A stretch of 64,000 nucleotides of DNA from Micromonospora rhizosphaerae (GTDB lineage: Bacteria; Actinomycetota; Actinomycetes; Mycobacteriales; Micromonosporaceae). Under the pieces are notes generated by a model. The model had not been told where the DNA came from, did not search any database, and worked only from the letters and a program-made list of their open reading frames with translations. The translations under genes were made by a program, and so were the position numbers. This document shows positions 10,505-19,088 of the stretch, in pieces (the first letter of the stretch is position 1; every line of letters starts with the position of its first letter). The DNA is taken from the NCBI RefSeq assembly GCF_900091465.1, contig NZ_FMHV01000002.1, positions 1,488,001 to 1,552,000 of the forward strand, given 5' to 3'.

Positions 10505-10998
10505 CCGAGCCGGAGGGCGCGGACGACCTGGTCGAGGCGGCCCAACCGGGTGCTGGCGAGGTGACGGCGACGGTGATCGTCGACGCCCCGGCCGAGCGGG
10601 TCTTCGCGGCGCTGACCGCGTGGGAACGGCAGTCCGACTGGATCCCGCTGACCACCGTCCGGGTGGTGGAGGGGGACGGTGGCGAGGGCACTCTGGTCGA
10701 GGCGATCACCGCGCTCGGCCCGGCGGTGATCCGCGACGAGATGCGGGTGGTCCGGGTCGACGCGCCGTACGAGGTCGGCGTGGTGCACTGCGGGCGGCTG
10801 CTGCGCGGCCCAGGCGTGCTGCGCTGCACCCCGATAGAGCGGGACCGGACCCAGGTGGTCTGGCACGAGTGGTTCCACCTGCCCGGCGGCACCGCCGGCC
10901 GGGTGGCCTGGCCGCTGCTCTGGCCCGGCTCGAAGTTCAGCCTCACCCAGGCCCTGAAGAAGTTCGCCCGGCTCGTGGAGCAGGGCCGGCTGCCCTGA
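10501..10998 (+). CDS. SRPBCC (START/Bet v 1-like) superfamily protein
   Basis: Protein of 165 residues of the polyketide cyclase/dehydrase-like lipid-binding fold: TATVIVDAPAERVFAALTAWERQSDWIP is the characteristic first strand-helix pair (key residues APAERVF and W..W). The GTG start overlaps the stop of the DivIVA-domain gene. The family binds hydrophobic ligands in a central cavity; no catalytic residues can be assigned. The operon continues with tag after 76 bp. Confidence 0.8.
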   Translation: MTEPEGADDLVEAAQPGAGEVTATVIVDAPAERVFAALTAWERQSDWIPLTTVRVVEGDGGEGTLVEAITALGPAVIRDEMRVVRVDAPYEVGVVHCGRLLRGPGVLRCTPIERDRTQVVWHEWFHLPGGTAGRVAWPLLWPGSKFSLTQALKKFARLVEQGRLP

Positions 10999-11074
10999 CC
11001 GCCGCGGGCCGACTACCGTGCCCGGCGCGGCCGGCCGCGGCCCGCTGTCGGTGGGCTGCCCTACCGTGTAGGCC

Positions 11075-11653
11075 GTGACTGACCTGGTGACCGGCCCCGA
11101 CGGGCTGACCCGCTGCGCCTGGGGTGCGAGCACCCCGGACTACGCCGCCTACCACGACCGGGAGTGGGGCCGGCCGCTGCGCGGCGACGACGCGCTCTAC
11201 GAGCGGCTGACGCTGGAGGCGTTCCAGTCCGGCCTCTCCTGGCTGACCATCCTGCGCAAGCGCCCCGCGTTCCGGCTCGCCTTCGACGAGTTCCGGATCG
11301 AAAAGGTCGCCGGCTACGGCGAGGCCGACGTGGCGCGGCTGCTCGCCGACGCCGGCATCGTGCGCAACCGGGCCAAGGTCGAGGCGGCGATCGCCAACGC
11401 CCGGGCCGCGCTGGAGCTGCCCGACGGGCTCTCCGCTCTGCTCTGGTCGTACGCGCCACCGCCCCGGGCCGCCCGGCCGCGGTCGTTCGCGGAGGTGCCG
11501 GCGCTCACCCCCGAGTCGACCGCGATGGCCAAGGCGCTCAAGAAGCGTGGCTTCCGCTTCGTCGGCCCCACCACCGCGTACGCGCTCATGCAGGCGACCG
11601 GCATGGTCGACGACCACCTCGCCGGCTGCCATGTGACGGTCGACCCGACGTGA
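11075..11653 (+). CDS. tag: DNA-3-methyladenine glycosylase I
   Basis: Base-excision repair enzyme of 192 residues removing 3-methyladenine from alkylated DNA. Family motifs are CAWGAS at residue 14, YHDREWGRP, LEAFQSGLSW (catalytic Glu), ILRKRPAFR, GFRFVGPTTAYALMQ and the C-terminal zinc-site segment DHLAGCH; the Cys and His residues bind Zn2+. Starts at GTG. It is the last gene of the DivIVA-SRPBCC-tag run, and the same neighbourhood is found in mycobacteria (Rv1209-Rv1210). Confidence 0.95.
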   Translation: MTDLVTGPDGLTRCAWGASTPDYAAYHDREWGRPLRGDDALYERLTLEAFQSGLSWLTILRKRPAFRLAFDEFRIEKVAGYGEADVARLLADAGIVRNRAKVEAAIANARAALELPDGLSALLWSYAPPPRAARPRSFAEVPALTPESTAMAKALKKRGFRFVGPTTAYALMQATGMVDDHLAGCHVTVDPT

Positions 11654-11715
11654 CGCGGGCGCCCTCCGGCCGACGTGACGGGACCGGCGCCGGCGCGGCG
11701 TGATGGGATTGCCCC

Positions 11716-12339
11716 ATGACCGACACCGAGCTCCGCGCGAGCGGGACGATCGACGCCGGCAGCGGGCACGGGGCCTGGGCGGTGCTCCTGCCCGCCGAGC
11801 GGTACGAGGCCGAGCGGCTCGTGCACCACGACACCCTCGAGCTGACCGGCCTGGACGGCGCCGCCCGCCCCCGGCCCGGTGAGCCGGTCGCGGTGCTGGT
11901 CGACGAGCCGCCCCGGGTGGTGGCGCTGGGCCGGATCGCCAGGGCGACGGCGGAGATCCGGGAGGATCCGGACGATCCGCAGTCGGAGGTCGGTCCGAGG
12001 GAGCTCGTGGTGACGTACACCCGGCGGGCCTTCGACGAGCCGGCGCCGGCGCACGGGCTGACCCTGGCCGGGCCGGTCACCGCCCTGGACGTCGCCGCCT
12101 GGCGGGAGCTGGCCGACCGGCTCGGCCCACCGCCGCCGCGCCGCTCCTGGCTGGTCAGCCTGGATCTGCCAATCGAGGCGGCGTCGGCCGCCGACGCGGT
12201 CCGGCTCTTCTGGTCGTACGTGCAGGAGCTGGGCCCGCGCGAGCTGCCCGCGTTCGTCTCCCCCGCCGGCAACGAGCTGGCGATGCAGGCGTTCGTGCTC
12301 GGCGCGGAGGCCAACCAGGATCCGGAAGAGGACGACTGA
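11716..12339 (+). CDS. Conserved hypothetical protein
   Basis: Soluble protein of 207 residues without signal peptide or membrane helix. It is acidic at both ends. An internal segment reads PGEPVAVLVDEPPRVVALGRIARA, split around a Pro-rich turn, and looks like a beta-rich OB- or PUA/EVE-like start, but I cannot assign a family. It lies 62 bp after tag on the same strand and 64 bp before an SDR gene. Likely real because of typical codon usage and clean spacing; function unknown. Confidence 0.7.
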   Translation: MTDTELRASGTIDAGSGHGAWAVLLPAERYEAERLVHHDTLELTGLDGAARPRPGEPVAVLVDEPPRVVALGRIARATAEIREDPDDPQSEVGPRELVVTYTRRAFDEPAPAHGLTLAGPVTALDVAAWRELADRLGPPPPRRSWLVSLDLPIEAASAADAVRLFWSYVQELGPRELPAFVSPAGNELAMQAFVLGAEANQDPEEDD

Positions 12340-12403
12340 CGAACGGCCGTGCGGTTACGGTGCCGGGGAGGGCCGGTGCCGGCCGGCCGCCCGAGGGGGT
12401 TCG

Positions 12404-13156
12404 ATGCGGTTCCAGGACAGGGTCGCATTCGTCATCGGCGGCGCGTCCGGGATCGGCGAGGCCACCGCTCGGCGCTTCGCCGCCGAGGGCGCGAAGGTGG
12501 TGATCGCGGACGTCGACCCCGAGGGCGCCGAGCGGGTCGCCGGCGCGCTGCCCGACGCGTACCCGGTGGTCGTGGACACCGCCGAGGCCGCCTCCGTCGA
12601 GCAGGGCATCGCCGACGCGATGCAGCGGTACGGCCGGATCGACATCATCTTCAACAACGCCGGCATCGACGGGCAGCAGCAGCCGCTGCACGAGATGGAC
12701 GTGGAGAACTGGGAGCGGGTCCGCCGGATCAACGGTGACGGGGTCTTCCACGTCCTCAAGTACGGCATCGAGGCGATGCTGCGCGGCGGTGGCGGCGCGG
12801 TCATCAACACCTCGTCCACCACGGCGCTGGCCGCCCAGGAGAACATCTCCCCGTACACCTTCACCAAGGCCGGCATCGTCGGCCTGACCCGCTCGGCGGC
12901 CATCGAGTACGCGGCCCGCAACATCCGGGTCAACGCGGTCGCCCCGACGGTGGTGATGACCCCGCTGGTCGAGCACTTCATCAACAGCGCGCCGGACCCG
13001 GGGCAGATGCGGCGGCAGATGGAGTCGTTCAACCCGAAGCCGGGCATCCCGACCCCGGACGACATCGCCGGGGTGGTGGCCTTCCTCGCCTCCGACGAGG
13101 CCGCCTGGATCACCGGCCACACCATCCCGATCGACGGCGGCTACGTCGCCCGCTGA
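12404..13156 (+). CDS. Short-chain dehydrogenase/reductase (glucose-1-dehydrogenase-like)
   Basis: Classical SDR of 250 residues. Cofactor motif GGASGIGEAT near the N-terminus, with Asp at the end of beta-2 (IADVD) favouring NAD(H). NNAG at about 80, catalytic Ser in NTSST, and YTFTK supplying Tyr and Lys. The C-terminus GHTIPIDGGYVA is typical of SDRs acting on hydroxyacyl-CoA or sugars. A GAGGGGG ribosome site precedes the ATG. It is convergent with an enoyl-CoA hydratase gene; the substrate is not determinable. Confidence 0.88.
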   Translation: MRFQDRVAFVIGGASGIGEATARRFAAEGAKVVIADVDPEGAERVAGALPDAYPVVVDTAEAASVEQGIADAMQRYGRIDIIFNNAGIDGQQQPLHEMDVENWERVRRINGDGVFHVLKYGIEAMLRGGGGAVINTSSTTALAAQENISPYTFTKAGIVGLTRSAAIEYAARNIRVNAVAPTVVMTPLVEHFINSAPDPGQMRRQMESFNPKPGIPTPDDIAGVVAFLASDEAAWITGHTIPIDGGYVAR

Positions 13157-13189
13157 TCCCTCCGCGCCCCGCGCAGTAAGCCGGTCCGA

Positions 13190-13981
13190 TCAGCGGCCCT
13201 CAAAGACCGGCTTCTGCTTGTTGACGAAGGCCATCGTGGCGGACCGGTGGTCGGCGGTCGCCCCGCAGATCGACTGCGCCTGCGCCTCGGCGGCCAGCGC
13301 GTCGGCGAGGGTGCCAGCGTCGGCGATGGAGAGCTGCCGCTTGATCGCCGCGTACGCGACGGTCGGACCGGCAGCGAGCCGGGCGGCCAGCTCCTGTGCG
13401 GTCGGCAGCACCTGCTCGTCGTCGTCCACCAGCTTGGTGAGCAGGCCCAGCCGGCTGGCCTCCTCGGCGCCCACCGGCTCGGCGAGCATCAGCAGCTCGA
13501 CGGCCTTGGCGTGGCCGACGAGCCGGGGCAGCGTCCAGGAGGCCGCCGTGTCGGCGGCGAGCCCGACGCCGGCGAAGGCCATCAGGAAGCGGGTCTTGGG
13601 TCCGCCGATCCGGAAGTCGGCCAGGAAGGCGAGCGAGGCGCCGGCGCCGGCGGCCATGCCCCGGACCGCGGCGATCACCGGCTTGGGCAGGTTGGCCAGG
13701 CGGGCGGCGATCGGGTTGTAGTGGGCCCGCACGGTGGCCAGCGGGTCGGCGTCGGCCGACTCGAGGGTCTGCACGTGCTCGCGGAGGTCCTGCCCGGCGC
13801 TGAACGACCCGCCCGCCCCGGCCAGTACCACCGCCCGGCAGGACCGGTCGGTCTCCAGCTCGACCAGGGTGTCCCGGAGCGCCTCCTTGAGCGCCACGTC
13901 GAGCGAGTTCATCGCCGTCGGACGGTTCAGCGTCAGGGTGACGACGGCGTCAGTGCGGTCGACGAGCAGCGGCTCGGTCAC
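13190..13981 (-). CDS. Enoyl-CoA hydratase/isomerase family protein (PaaG-like)
   Basis: Crotonase-fold protein of 263 residues. The oxyanion-hole segments AGGSFSAGQDLRE (residues 55-67) and RGMAAGAGASLAFLADFRI are clear, and LTKLVDDDE follows. The usual catalytic Glu of hydratases is replaced around VGLAADTAASW, which is the PaaG isomerase pattern with Asp. It follows a PaaX regulator by four bases on the same strand, which fits the phenylacetate/ring-fission beta-oxidation pathway, but no other paa gene is present in the window. Reaction: hydration or double-bond isomerisation of an acyl-CoA. Confidence 0.85.
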   Translation of the reverse strand: MTEPLLVDRTDAVVTLTLNRPTAMNSLDVALKEALRDTLVELETDRSCRAVVLAGAGGSFSAGQDLREHVQTLESADADPLATVRAHYNPIAARLANLPKPVIAAVRGMAAGAGASLAFLADFRIGGPKTRFLMAFAGVGLAADTAASWTLPRLVGHAKAVELLMLAEPVGAEEASRLGLLTKLVDDDEQVLPTAQELAARLAAGPTVAYAAIKRQLSIADAGTLADALAAEAQAQSICGATADHRSATMAFVNKQKPVFEGR

Positions 13982-13985
13982 GTTT

Positions 13986-14804
13986 CTAACGACCCTTCTG
14001 TCGGGCGTGGCGGTTGTTGGCGTCGAGGCAGTGCTCGACGTGCCGGTCGGCGGCCGGCCGCAGCCGGGCCGCGTGCCGGTCGAAGAAACTGGCCGCGCTG
14101 GTGCCCGGCCAGCGTTCGGGGAGCAGCGCCGGGGGCAACTGCGGGTCCCGGAAGAGGAAGGTACGCCACGCGTGCACCAGCCGGAACCGGGCCGCGTACG
14201 CCTCCTCGTCGCTGCTGCGCACGGTCACCCCGGCCAGCAGGGGCTTCTGCTCGGCGACGAACCGCTCGTACGCCCGACCGATCTCGGCCAGGTCCCAGGC
14301 GCGGCGGACCACCCCCATGGCGCCCGGCGTGCCGGCGACGTGCGCGGCGCCGAACCGCTCGTAGCGCACGCCCGCCTCGCTGAGCAGGACGTCCACGTCC
14401 TCGCCCGGCCGGGTCGCCACCCAGTTGCAGTCGTCGAGTGCGCCGTAGCCGAGGAAGGTGAGGTTCGCGGCGAGCCGCTGGCGTTCCCGCCGCGAGGCGG
14501 GGGCTTCCAGTACCACCAAATCGAAGCGCCCGTCCCAGCTGATCCGCCCGGTCCGGTAAATCCGGGCGGCCGCCTCGTCTAGTCGTCGGGCGGCTTTCGG
14601 TGTGATCGAATATCCCGGTCCGGAGGCCAGCCGAAGCGGTTCCAGCCACCCCTGGCGGACCATCCGGGAGACCGCGGTCCGCACGGCCGGAGGCGCGATG
14701 CCAAGCGGTGCCAGCAGCTTGACCAGGGCGGCGACTGGTGCGCGACCACCCCTGGCCCGGAGGTGGTCGCCGTACAGGTCGAAGAGTGCCGACCGTGCCT
14801 GCAT
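13986..14804 (-). CDS. paaX: PaaX-family transcriptional regulator
   Basis: Protein of 272 residues. N-terminal winged helix (SALFDLYGDHL; PAVRTAVSRMVRQGWLE) followed by the PaaX central domain (YSITPKAARRLDEAAARIY) and the PaaX C-terminal domain (LVHAWRTFLFRDPQLPPALLPERWPG). In proteobacteria PaaX represses phenylacetate catabolism and is released by phenylacetyl-CoA; actinobacterial homologues often control acyl-CoA genes nearby. It forms a two-gene operon with the enoyl-CoA hydratase. The start is ATG 14804 with no clear ribosome site, so a leaderless or weak start is possible. Confidence 0.88.
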   Translation of the reverse strand: MQARSALFDLYGDHLRARGGRAPVAALVKLLAPLGIAPPAVRTAVSRMVRQGWLEPLRLASGPGYSITPKAARRLDEAAARIYRTGRISWDGRFDLVVLEAPASRRERQRLAANLTFLGYGALDDCNWVATRPGEDVDVLLSEAGVRYERFGAAHVAGTPGAMGVVRRAWDLAEIGRAYERFVAEQKPLLAGVTVRSSDEEAYAARFRLVHAWRTFLFRDPQLPPALLPERWPGTSAASFFDRHAARLRPAADRHVEHCLDANNRHARQKGR

Positions 14805-14993
14805 GACCGCACATTGTGACAGGCCTACCCAAGATAAGCTAGATGCTGTTACATCAATGCTGCCTGGGTTTGGGTCCGGCGGTGTTCATCAGGGAAAATC
14901 GTTGGTCGACACCCCAGTGAAACGCTGCGGTGGTTAGGCGAAGAGGCTGTGGGGCAACCCACCGACCCTGGTGTAGGTCTGAGGGGAGACAAC

Positions 14994-15161
14994 ATGGCGG
15001 CGATGAAGCCGCGGACGGGCGACGGTCCGCTGGAAGTCACCAAGGAGGGCCGGGGCATCGTCATGCGGGTCCCGCTGGAGGGTGGTGGCCGGCTCGTCGT
15101 CGAGATGACTCCCGACGAGGCCAACGCGCTCGGTGACGCGCTGAAGGCAGCCGCCGGCTGA
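14994..15161 (+). CDS. DUF3117 domain protein
   Basis: Protein of 55 residues (MAAMKPRTGDGPLEVTKEG at the N-terminus, then RGIVMRVPLEGGGRLVVEM and a short ADE helix), the complete DUF3117 family found across actinobacteria and represented by Rv1211. Function unknown; small basic beta-strand pair plus helix. GGGGAG stands seven bases before the ATG. It is followed by a strong terminator, so it is probably a monocistronic, well-expressed gene. In M. tuberculosis it lies next to tag as well. Confidence 0.88.
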   Translation: MAAMKPRTGDGPLEVTKEGRGIVMRVPLEGGGRLVVEMTPDEANALGDALKAAAG

Positions 15162-15208
15162 TCGAGGAGCGGTCCGAGCGGCGCAAGCCGCGCGGGTGGT
15201 TCGTCCTT

Positions 15209-15241
15209 CCCTGAGCCACCGGCACCGCCGGTGGCTCAGGG
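15209..15241 (+). terminator. Terminator of the DUF3117 gene
   Basis: Perfect 14-bp stem CCCTGAGCCACCGG / complement with a five-base loop, 47 bp after the DUF3117 stop. The following T-run is weak, as usual in high-GC actinobacteria. Confidence 0.8.
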
Positions 15242-15306
15242 CCTTCATAGCCCTGGAAGCGGCGGTGCGTCCCGCTTCGTGATCTTTTCTGGAGGTACGG
15301 TCCAGC

Positions 15307-16776
15307 GTGCTGGCCATCCGTCTGGTGGCTGAGCCCGAGCGGCTCGACACCCTCGTCCTGCCCATCCGTCCCGCTGGACCGGCCGAGGGGCCGAACGCCC
15401 CGGTCGCGCTGGTCCCGACCACACCGGCACCTCCCGGCGACGTGCTGACCGAGGCGACCGCGCTGGTCCCCGCCGCCCGGTTGACCGGGCGTGCCGGCGA
15501 GGTGCGGGAGCACCTGCGGCCGGCGGGCACCCCGCTTCGGCTGCTGCTGCTCGGCGTCGGCGACGGCGACGAGCGGGGCTGGCGGACGGCGGGCGCGGCG
15601 CTGGCGCGGGCCGCCAAGGCTGAGATGCACGTCACGGTGGCGCTGCCGGCCGACGGGGCCGGGGCGCTGCGTGGTCTGGTCGAGGGCCTGCTGCTGGGGT
15701 CTTACCGGTTCCGGATGGCCGACGACGGCGAGGCACCCGCGTTGACCGAGGTGGACGTCGTGGTGAGCGACCCGGACCGGCTCACGTCGACCTTGGAGAC
15801 GGCCCGGACCACGGCCGCGATGACCCGGCTGGCCCGGGATCTCACCAACACCCCCTCCTCCGTCAAGAACCCGCAGTGGTTCGTCGAGCAGGTCGAGGCG
15901 GCCGTGGCCGGCCAGCCGGACCTGCACCTGCGGGTCCGTGAGCCCGAGGAACTGGAGGCCGGGGGCTTCGGCGGCATCCTCGCCGTCGGCAGTGGCTCGG
16001 CGAGCGGCCCCCGGCTGGTCGAGCTGGACTGGCGGCCGGCCGACGCGCGTACCCACGTGGTGTTGGTCGGCAAGGGGATCACCTTCGACTCCGGCGGCAT
16101 CTCGATCAAGCCAGTGCCGGCGATGAAGCTGATGCGCAAGGACATGGCCGGGGCGGCGGCGGTGGTGGCCGCCACGCTGGGCGCTGCCGCGCTGCGGCTG
16201 CCGGTCCGGATCACCACCCTGGCGCCGCTCGCGGAGAACATGGTCAGCGGGGCGGCGTTCCGCCCCGGCGACGTCGTCCGCCACTACGGCGGGGTGACCA
16301 GCGAGACCACCAACTCGGACGCGGAGGGGCGGCTCGTGCTCGCCGACGCGATGGCGTACGCCCAGGAGCTGTCGCCCGACCTCCTGGTCGACCTCGCCAC
16401 GCTGACCGGCGCGAACGCGGTCGCGCTGGGCAAGCGGCACGGCGCCCTCTACAGCGAGAACGACCAACTCGCCACCGACCTGCTGACCGCGATCGACGCG
16501 GCGGGCGAGTCCGCCTGGCGGATGCCGCTGCCGGCCGACTACGTGGAGTACCTGGGCAGCGACCTGGCCGACCTGCACAGCTCGCCGGATCGGGGTGCCG
16601 GCTCGGTGGTCGCCGCGCTCTTCCTGCGTGAATTCACCGGTGACCTGCGGAACCGCTGGGTGCATGTGGACATGTCCGCCCCCTCCTGGGCCGAGGGCGA
16701 CGATGCCGAGTTGACCCGGGGCGCGACCGGCTGGGGCGTACGCGGGCTGCTGCGCTGGCTGGGCACGCTGGGCTGA
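15307..16776 (+). CDS. pepA: Leucyl aminopeptidase (peptidase family M17)
   Basis: Cytoplasmic two-metal exopeptidase of 489 residues that releases N-terminal amino acids from peptides. The N-terminal third is the variable domain; the C-terminal M17 domain contains VLVGKGITFDSGGISIK (metal and catalytic Lys), MRKDMAGAAAV and the signature NSDAEGRLVLADAM. The GTG start at 15307 has GGAGG about 11 bases upstream. It stands alone between the DUF3117 gene and a convergent O-methyltransferase. Length is normal for PepA. Confidence 0.94.
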   Translation: MLAIRLVAEPERLDTLVLPIRPAGPAEGPNAPVALVPTTPAPPGDVLTEATALVPAARLTGRAGEVREHLRPAGTPLRLLLLGVGDGDERGWRTAGAALARAAKAEMHVTVALPADGAGALRGLVEGLLLGSYRFRMADDGEAPALTEVDVVVSDPDRLTSTLETARTTAAMTRLARDLTNTPSSVKNPQWFVEQVEAAVAGQPDLHLRVREPEELEAGGFGGILAVGSGSASGPRLVELDWRPADARTHVVLVGKGITFDSGGISIKPVPAMKLMRKDMAGAAAVVAATLGAAALRLPVRITTLAPLAENMVSGAAFRPGDVVRHYGGVTSETTNSDAEGRLVLADAMAYAQELSPDLLVDLATLTGANAVALGKRHGALYSENDQLATDLLTAIDAAGESAWRMPLPADYVEYLGSDLADLHSSPDRGAGSVVAALFLREFTGDLRNRWVHVDMSAPSWAEGDDAELTRGATGWGVRGLLRWLGTLG

Positions 16777-16832
16777 CCGCCCGGGTCCGGCTCGCGCCCG
16801 GCGGACCTATCGGCGCGTCCGGCCGGGCCGGC

Positions 16833-17453
16833 TCAGCACTTCACCGCGGCGAGCAGGCCGTGGCCCACCGGGAGCAGGGCGGGGATCCACTGCTCCGACT
16901 CGCGGATCGCCTTGATCGTCTCCCGGACGGTGACCGTCTCGACGTCCCGGGCGGCCGGGTCGCCGATCCGCCCGCCGGCCAGCGTGCCGTTGAGCGCGAG
17001 CACCCCGCCGGGACGCAGCAGCCGCAGCGCCGCGTCCACGCAGGCGGTGAAGCCGGTCGCCTCCGCGTCGACGAAGACCAGGTCGTAGGCGCCGTCCGCG
17101 AGCCGCGGCAGCACGTCGAGCGCGCGGCCGGTGATGATCCGGGTACGCCCCGACGGGAAGCCCGCCTCGGCGAAGATCCGCCGGGCGATCCGCTGGTGCT
17201 CCACCTCCACGTCGATGGTGGTGAGCACCCCGTCGGCCCGCATGCCGCGCAGCAGCCAGACGCCGCTGACCCCGGTGCCGGTGCCGATCTCGACCACCGC
17301 GCGGGCGTTCCCGGCGGCGGCGAGCAGCCGCAGCGCGGCACCGGCCCCGGGCGTCACCGCGTCGACGCCGACCTCCCGGGCGAGGCTGCGGGCGGTCCGC
17401 AGGACGAGATCCTCGGTGACGTACGACTCGGCGAACTGCAGAGCCTGGGCCAT
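16833..17453 (-). CDS. SAM-dependent O-methyltransferase (Rv1220c-like)
   Basis: Class I methyltransferase of about 206 residues. The SAM-binding motif VEIGTGTGVSGVWLLRGM is followed by TTIDVEVEHQRIA and the metal/catalytic region YDLVFVDAE, the catechol-O-methyltransferase-like type. Position upstream of htrA and tatB on the opposite strand matches Rv1220c. The start is unclear. The first ATG at 17453 has no ribosome site, whereas GGAGG at 17490-17494 is ideally placed for an in-frame ATC codon at 17483, which would add ten residues (IATVASSGNS). I give the conservative ATG. Methyl acceptor unknown. Confidence 0.87.
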   Translation of the reverse strand: MAQALQFAESYVTEDLVLRTARSLAREVGVDAVTPGAGAALRLLAAAGNARAVVEIGTGTGVSGVWLLRGMRADGVLTTIDVEVEHQRIARRIFAEAGFPSGRTRIITGRALDVLPRLADGAYDLVFVDAEATGFTACVDAALRLLRPGGVLALNGTLAGGRIGDPAARDVETVTVRETIKAIRESEQWIPALLPVGHGLLAAVKC

Positions 17454-17714
17454 CGAGTTGCCGGAACTGGCGACCGTGGCGATGGGACACCTCCGGGCGG
17501 CGAGGAGTGGTAGCGGGGGGCGGGTTGGCGGTATGAGCCTAGAGGCGGGACCCGAGGGGCGCAGCCGCGAGTCCGCCACTGGTCGATCACGGCCGGCAAC
17601 CGCTGACTCCACGCGCGGCATCCGTGCAATCCTGGACGGTATCCCGCGCGGCGTGATCGCCTCGGTTCCGCCGGATCGCGGCGCGGGAGGCGGGACGGAC
17701 TGGGAGGCACCGAC

Positions 17715-19013
17715 GTGACCGACGGCTGGGACTGGCGCCAGCCCGGTGGAACTCCGGAACCGGCGGAGCGGCCGGTGTCCGGGTCACCGCGGACGACGCC
17801 GCACGGTGCCGCGAGCGGCACGACTTCGCCCTGGTGGTCCGACGCGCTCGCCGACCCGTGGCGCGACCCGTACGCTCCCGCCGCAGTGGTGATCCCGGCC
17901 GCCTCCACCGGCGGCGCGGAACCGGAGCCGGTCAGCGACCCGGACGCCCCCGGCCGCCCGAAGCTGCGGCAGATCCTGCTGATCTCGCTGGTCACGGCGT
18001 TGCTGGCCGGGTCCCTCGGTAGCGCGCTGACCTACGCCTTCCTGCGCGGTGGCGCCGGGGCCACGGTGCTGGGCGCCCGCCCCGCCGAGGGCCCCGCGCT
18101 GGCCCAGCGCAAGCCCGAGTCACTCGCCGGCGTCGCCGAGAGGGTCCTGCCCAGCGTGGTCACCGTCCGGGTGAGCAGCCTCGGCGGGACCAGCGAGGGC
18201 TCCGGCTTCATCGTCAGCGAGGACGGGCACGTGATCACCAACGACCACGTGGTCACGGGCGGCACCGGCAAGGCGTCGGTGGTATTCAACGACGGCACTA
18301 CCGCACCGGCCACCGTGGTCGGGCAGGATCCGGAGTCGGACATCGCGGTGATCAAGGTGTCCCGCAAGGGGCTCAAGCCGGTGGAGTTCGGCGACTCCGA
18401 TGCGCTGGCGGTGGGCGACCCGGTGCTCGCCATCGGCTCGCCGCTCTCGCTGGCCAACACGGTCACCGCGGGCATCGTCAGCGCCCTGGACCGGACCATG
18501 CAGGCCGGTGAGCCGGGTGGGCCGGTGCGCTACTACGCCGCGATCCAGACCGACGCGGCGGTCAACCACGGCAACTCCGGCGGCCCGCTGGTCGACGGGG
18601 CCGGCCGGGTGGTCGGGGTGAACTCGACCATCAAGTCGCTGGTCGCCGAGGGGCAGGAGGCCGGCAACATCGGGCTCGCCTTCGCCATCCCGATCAACCA
18701 GGCCAAGCGGGTGACCCAGGAGATCATCGGCACTGGCAAGGCCCGCCGTACGGTGATCGGCGCCGAGGTCGGCGGTGCGACCAACGGCACCGGCGTACGC
18801 CTGTCGGCGGTCGAGCCGTCCGGCCCGGCGGCCGCGGCCGGGCTCCGGGCCGGCGACGTGATCCTGCGGCTGAACGGCCGGCCGATGACCGAGCCGACCG
18901 ATCTGGTCGCGCTGGTCCGCAAGTACGCCCCCGGCTCGGTGGTGACCGTGGAGTACCGGCGGGGGTCGAGCCGGCAGAACGCCTCGGTGACGCTCGCCGC
19001 AGACGCCAAGTGA
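17715..19013 (+). CDS. htrA: HtrA/DegP-like membrane-anchored serine protease with PDZ domain
   Basis: Protein of 432 residues. A disordered cytosolic N-terminus (1-84) precedes one membrane helix (about 86-110), so the protease faces outside. The trypsin-like domain has the triad His178 (TNDHVV), Asp209 (ESDIAV) and Ser288 (HGNSGGPL). A PDZ domain covers roughly 330-425. It degrades or refolds damaged exported proteins under envelope stress. GGGAGG precedes the GTG start. In mycobacteria and streptomycetes this gene follows sigE and rseA; here the 200-bp upstream gap contains neither. Confidence 0.93.
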   Translation: MTDGWDWRQPGGTPEPAERPVSGSPRTTPHGAASGTTSPWWSDALADPWRDPYAPAAVVIPAASTGGAEPEPVSDPDAPGRPKLRQILLISLVTALLAGSLGSALTYAFLRGGAGATVLGARPAEGPALAQRKPESLAGVAERVLPSVVTVRVSSLGGTSEGSGFIVSEDGHVITNDHVVTGGTGKASVVFNDGTTAPATVVGQDPESDIAVIKVSRKGLKPVEFGDSDALAVGDPVLAIGSPLSLANTVTAGIVSALDRTMQAGEPGGPVRYYAAIQTDAAVNHGNSGGPLVDGAGRVVGVNSTIKSLVAEGQEAGNIGLAFAIPINQAKRVTQEIIGTGKARRTVIGAEVGGATNGTGVRLSAVEPSGPAAAAGLRAGDVILRLNGRPMTEPTDLVALVRKYAPGSVVTVEYRRGSSRQNASVTLAADAK

Positions 19014-19088
19014 GCACCGGTCACCCCCTCCCGGACCGGGCTCCGACGTGCGTAGTCTTGGCCTGAAGCCGACGAGGAGGCCGAGGGC

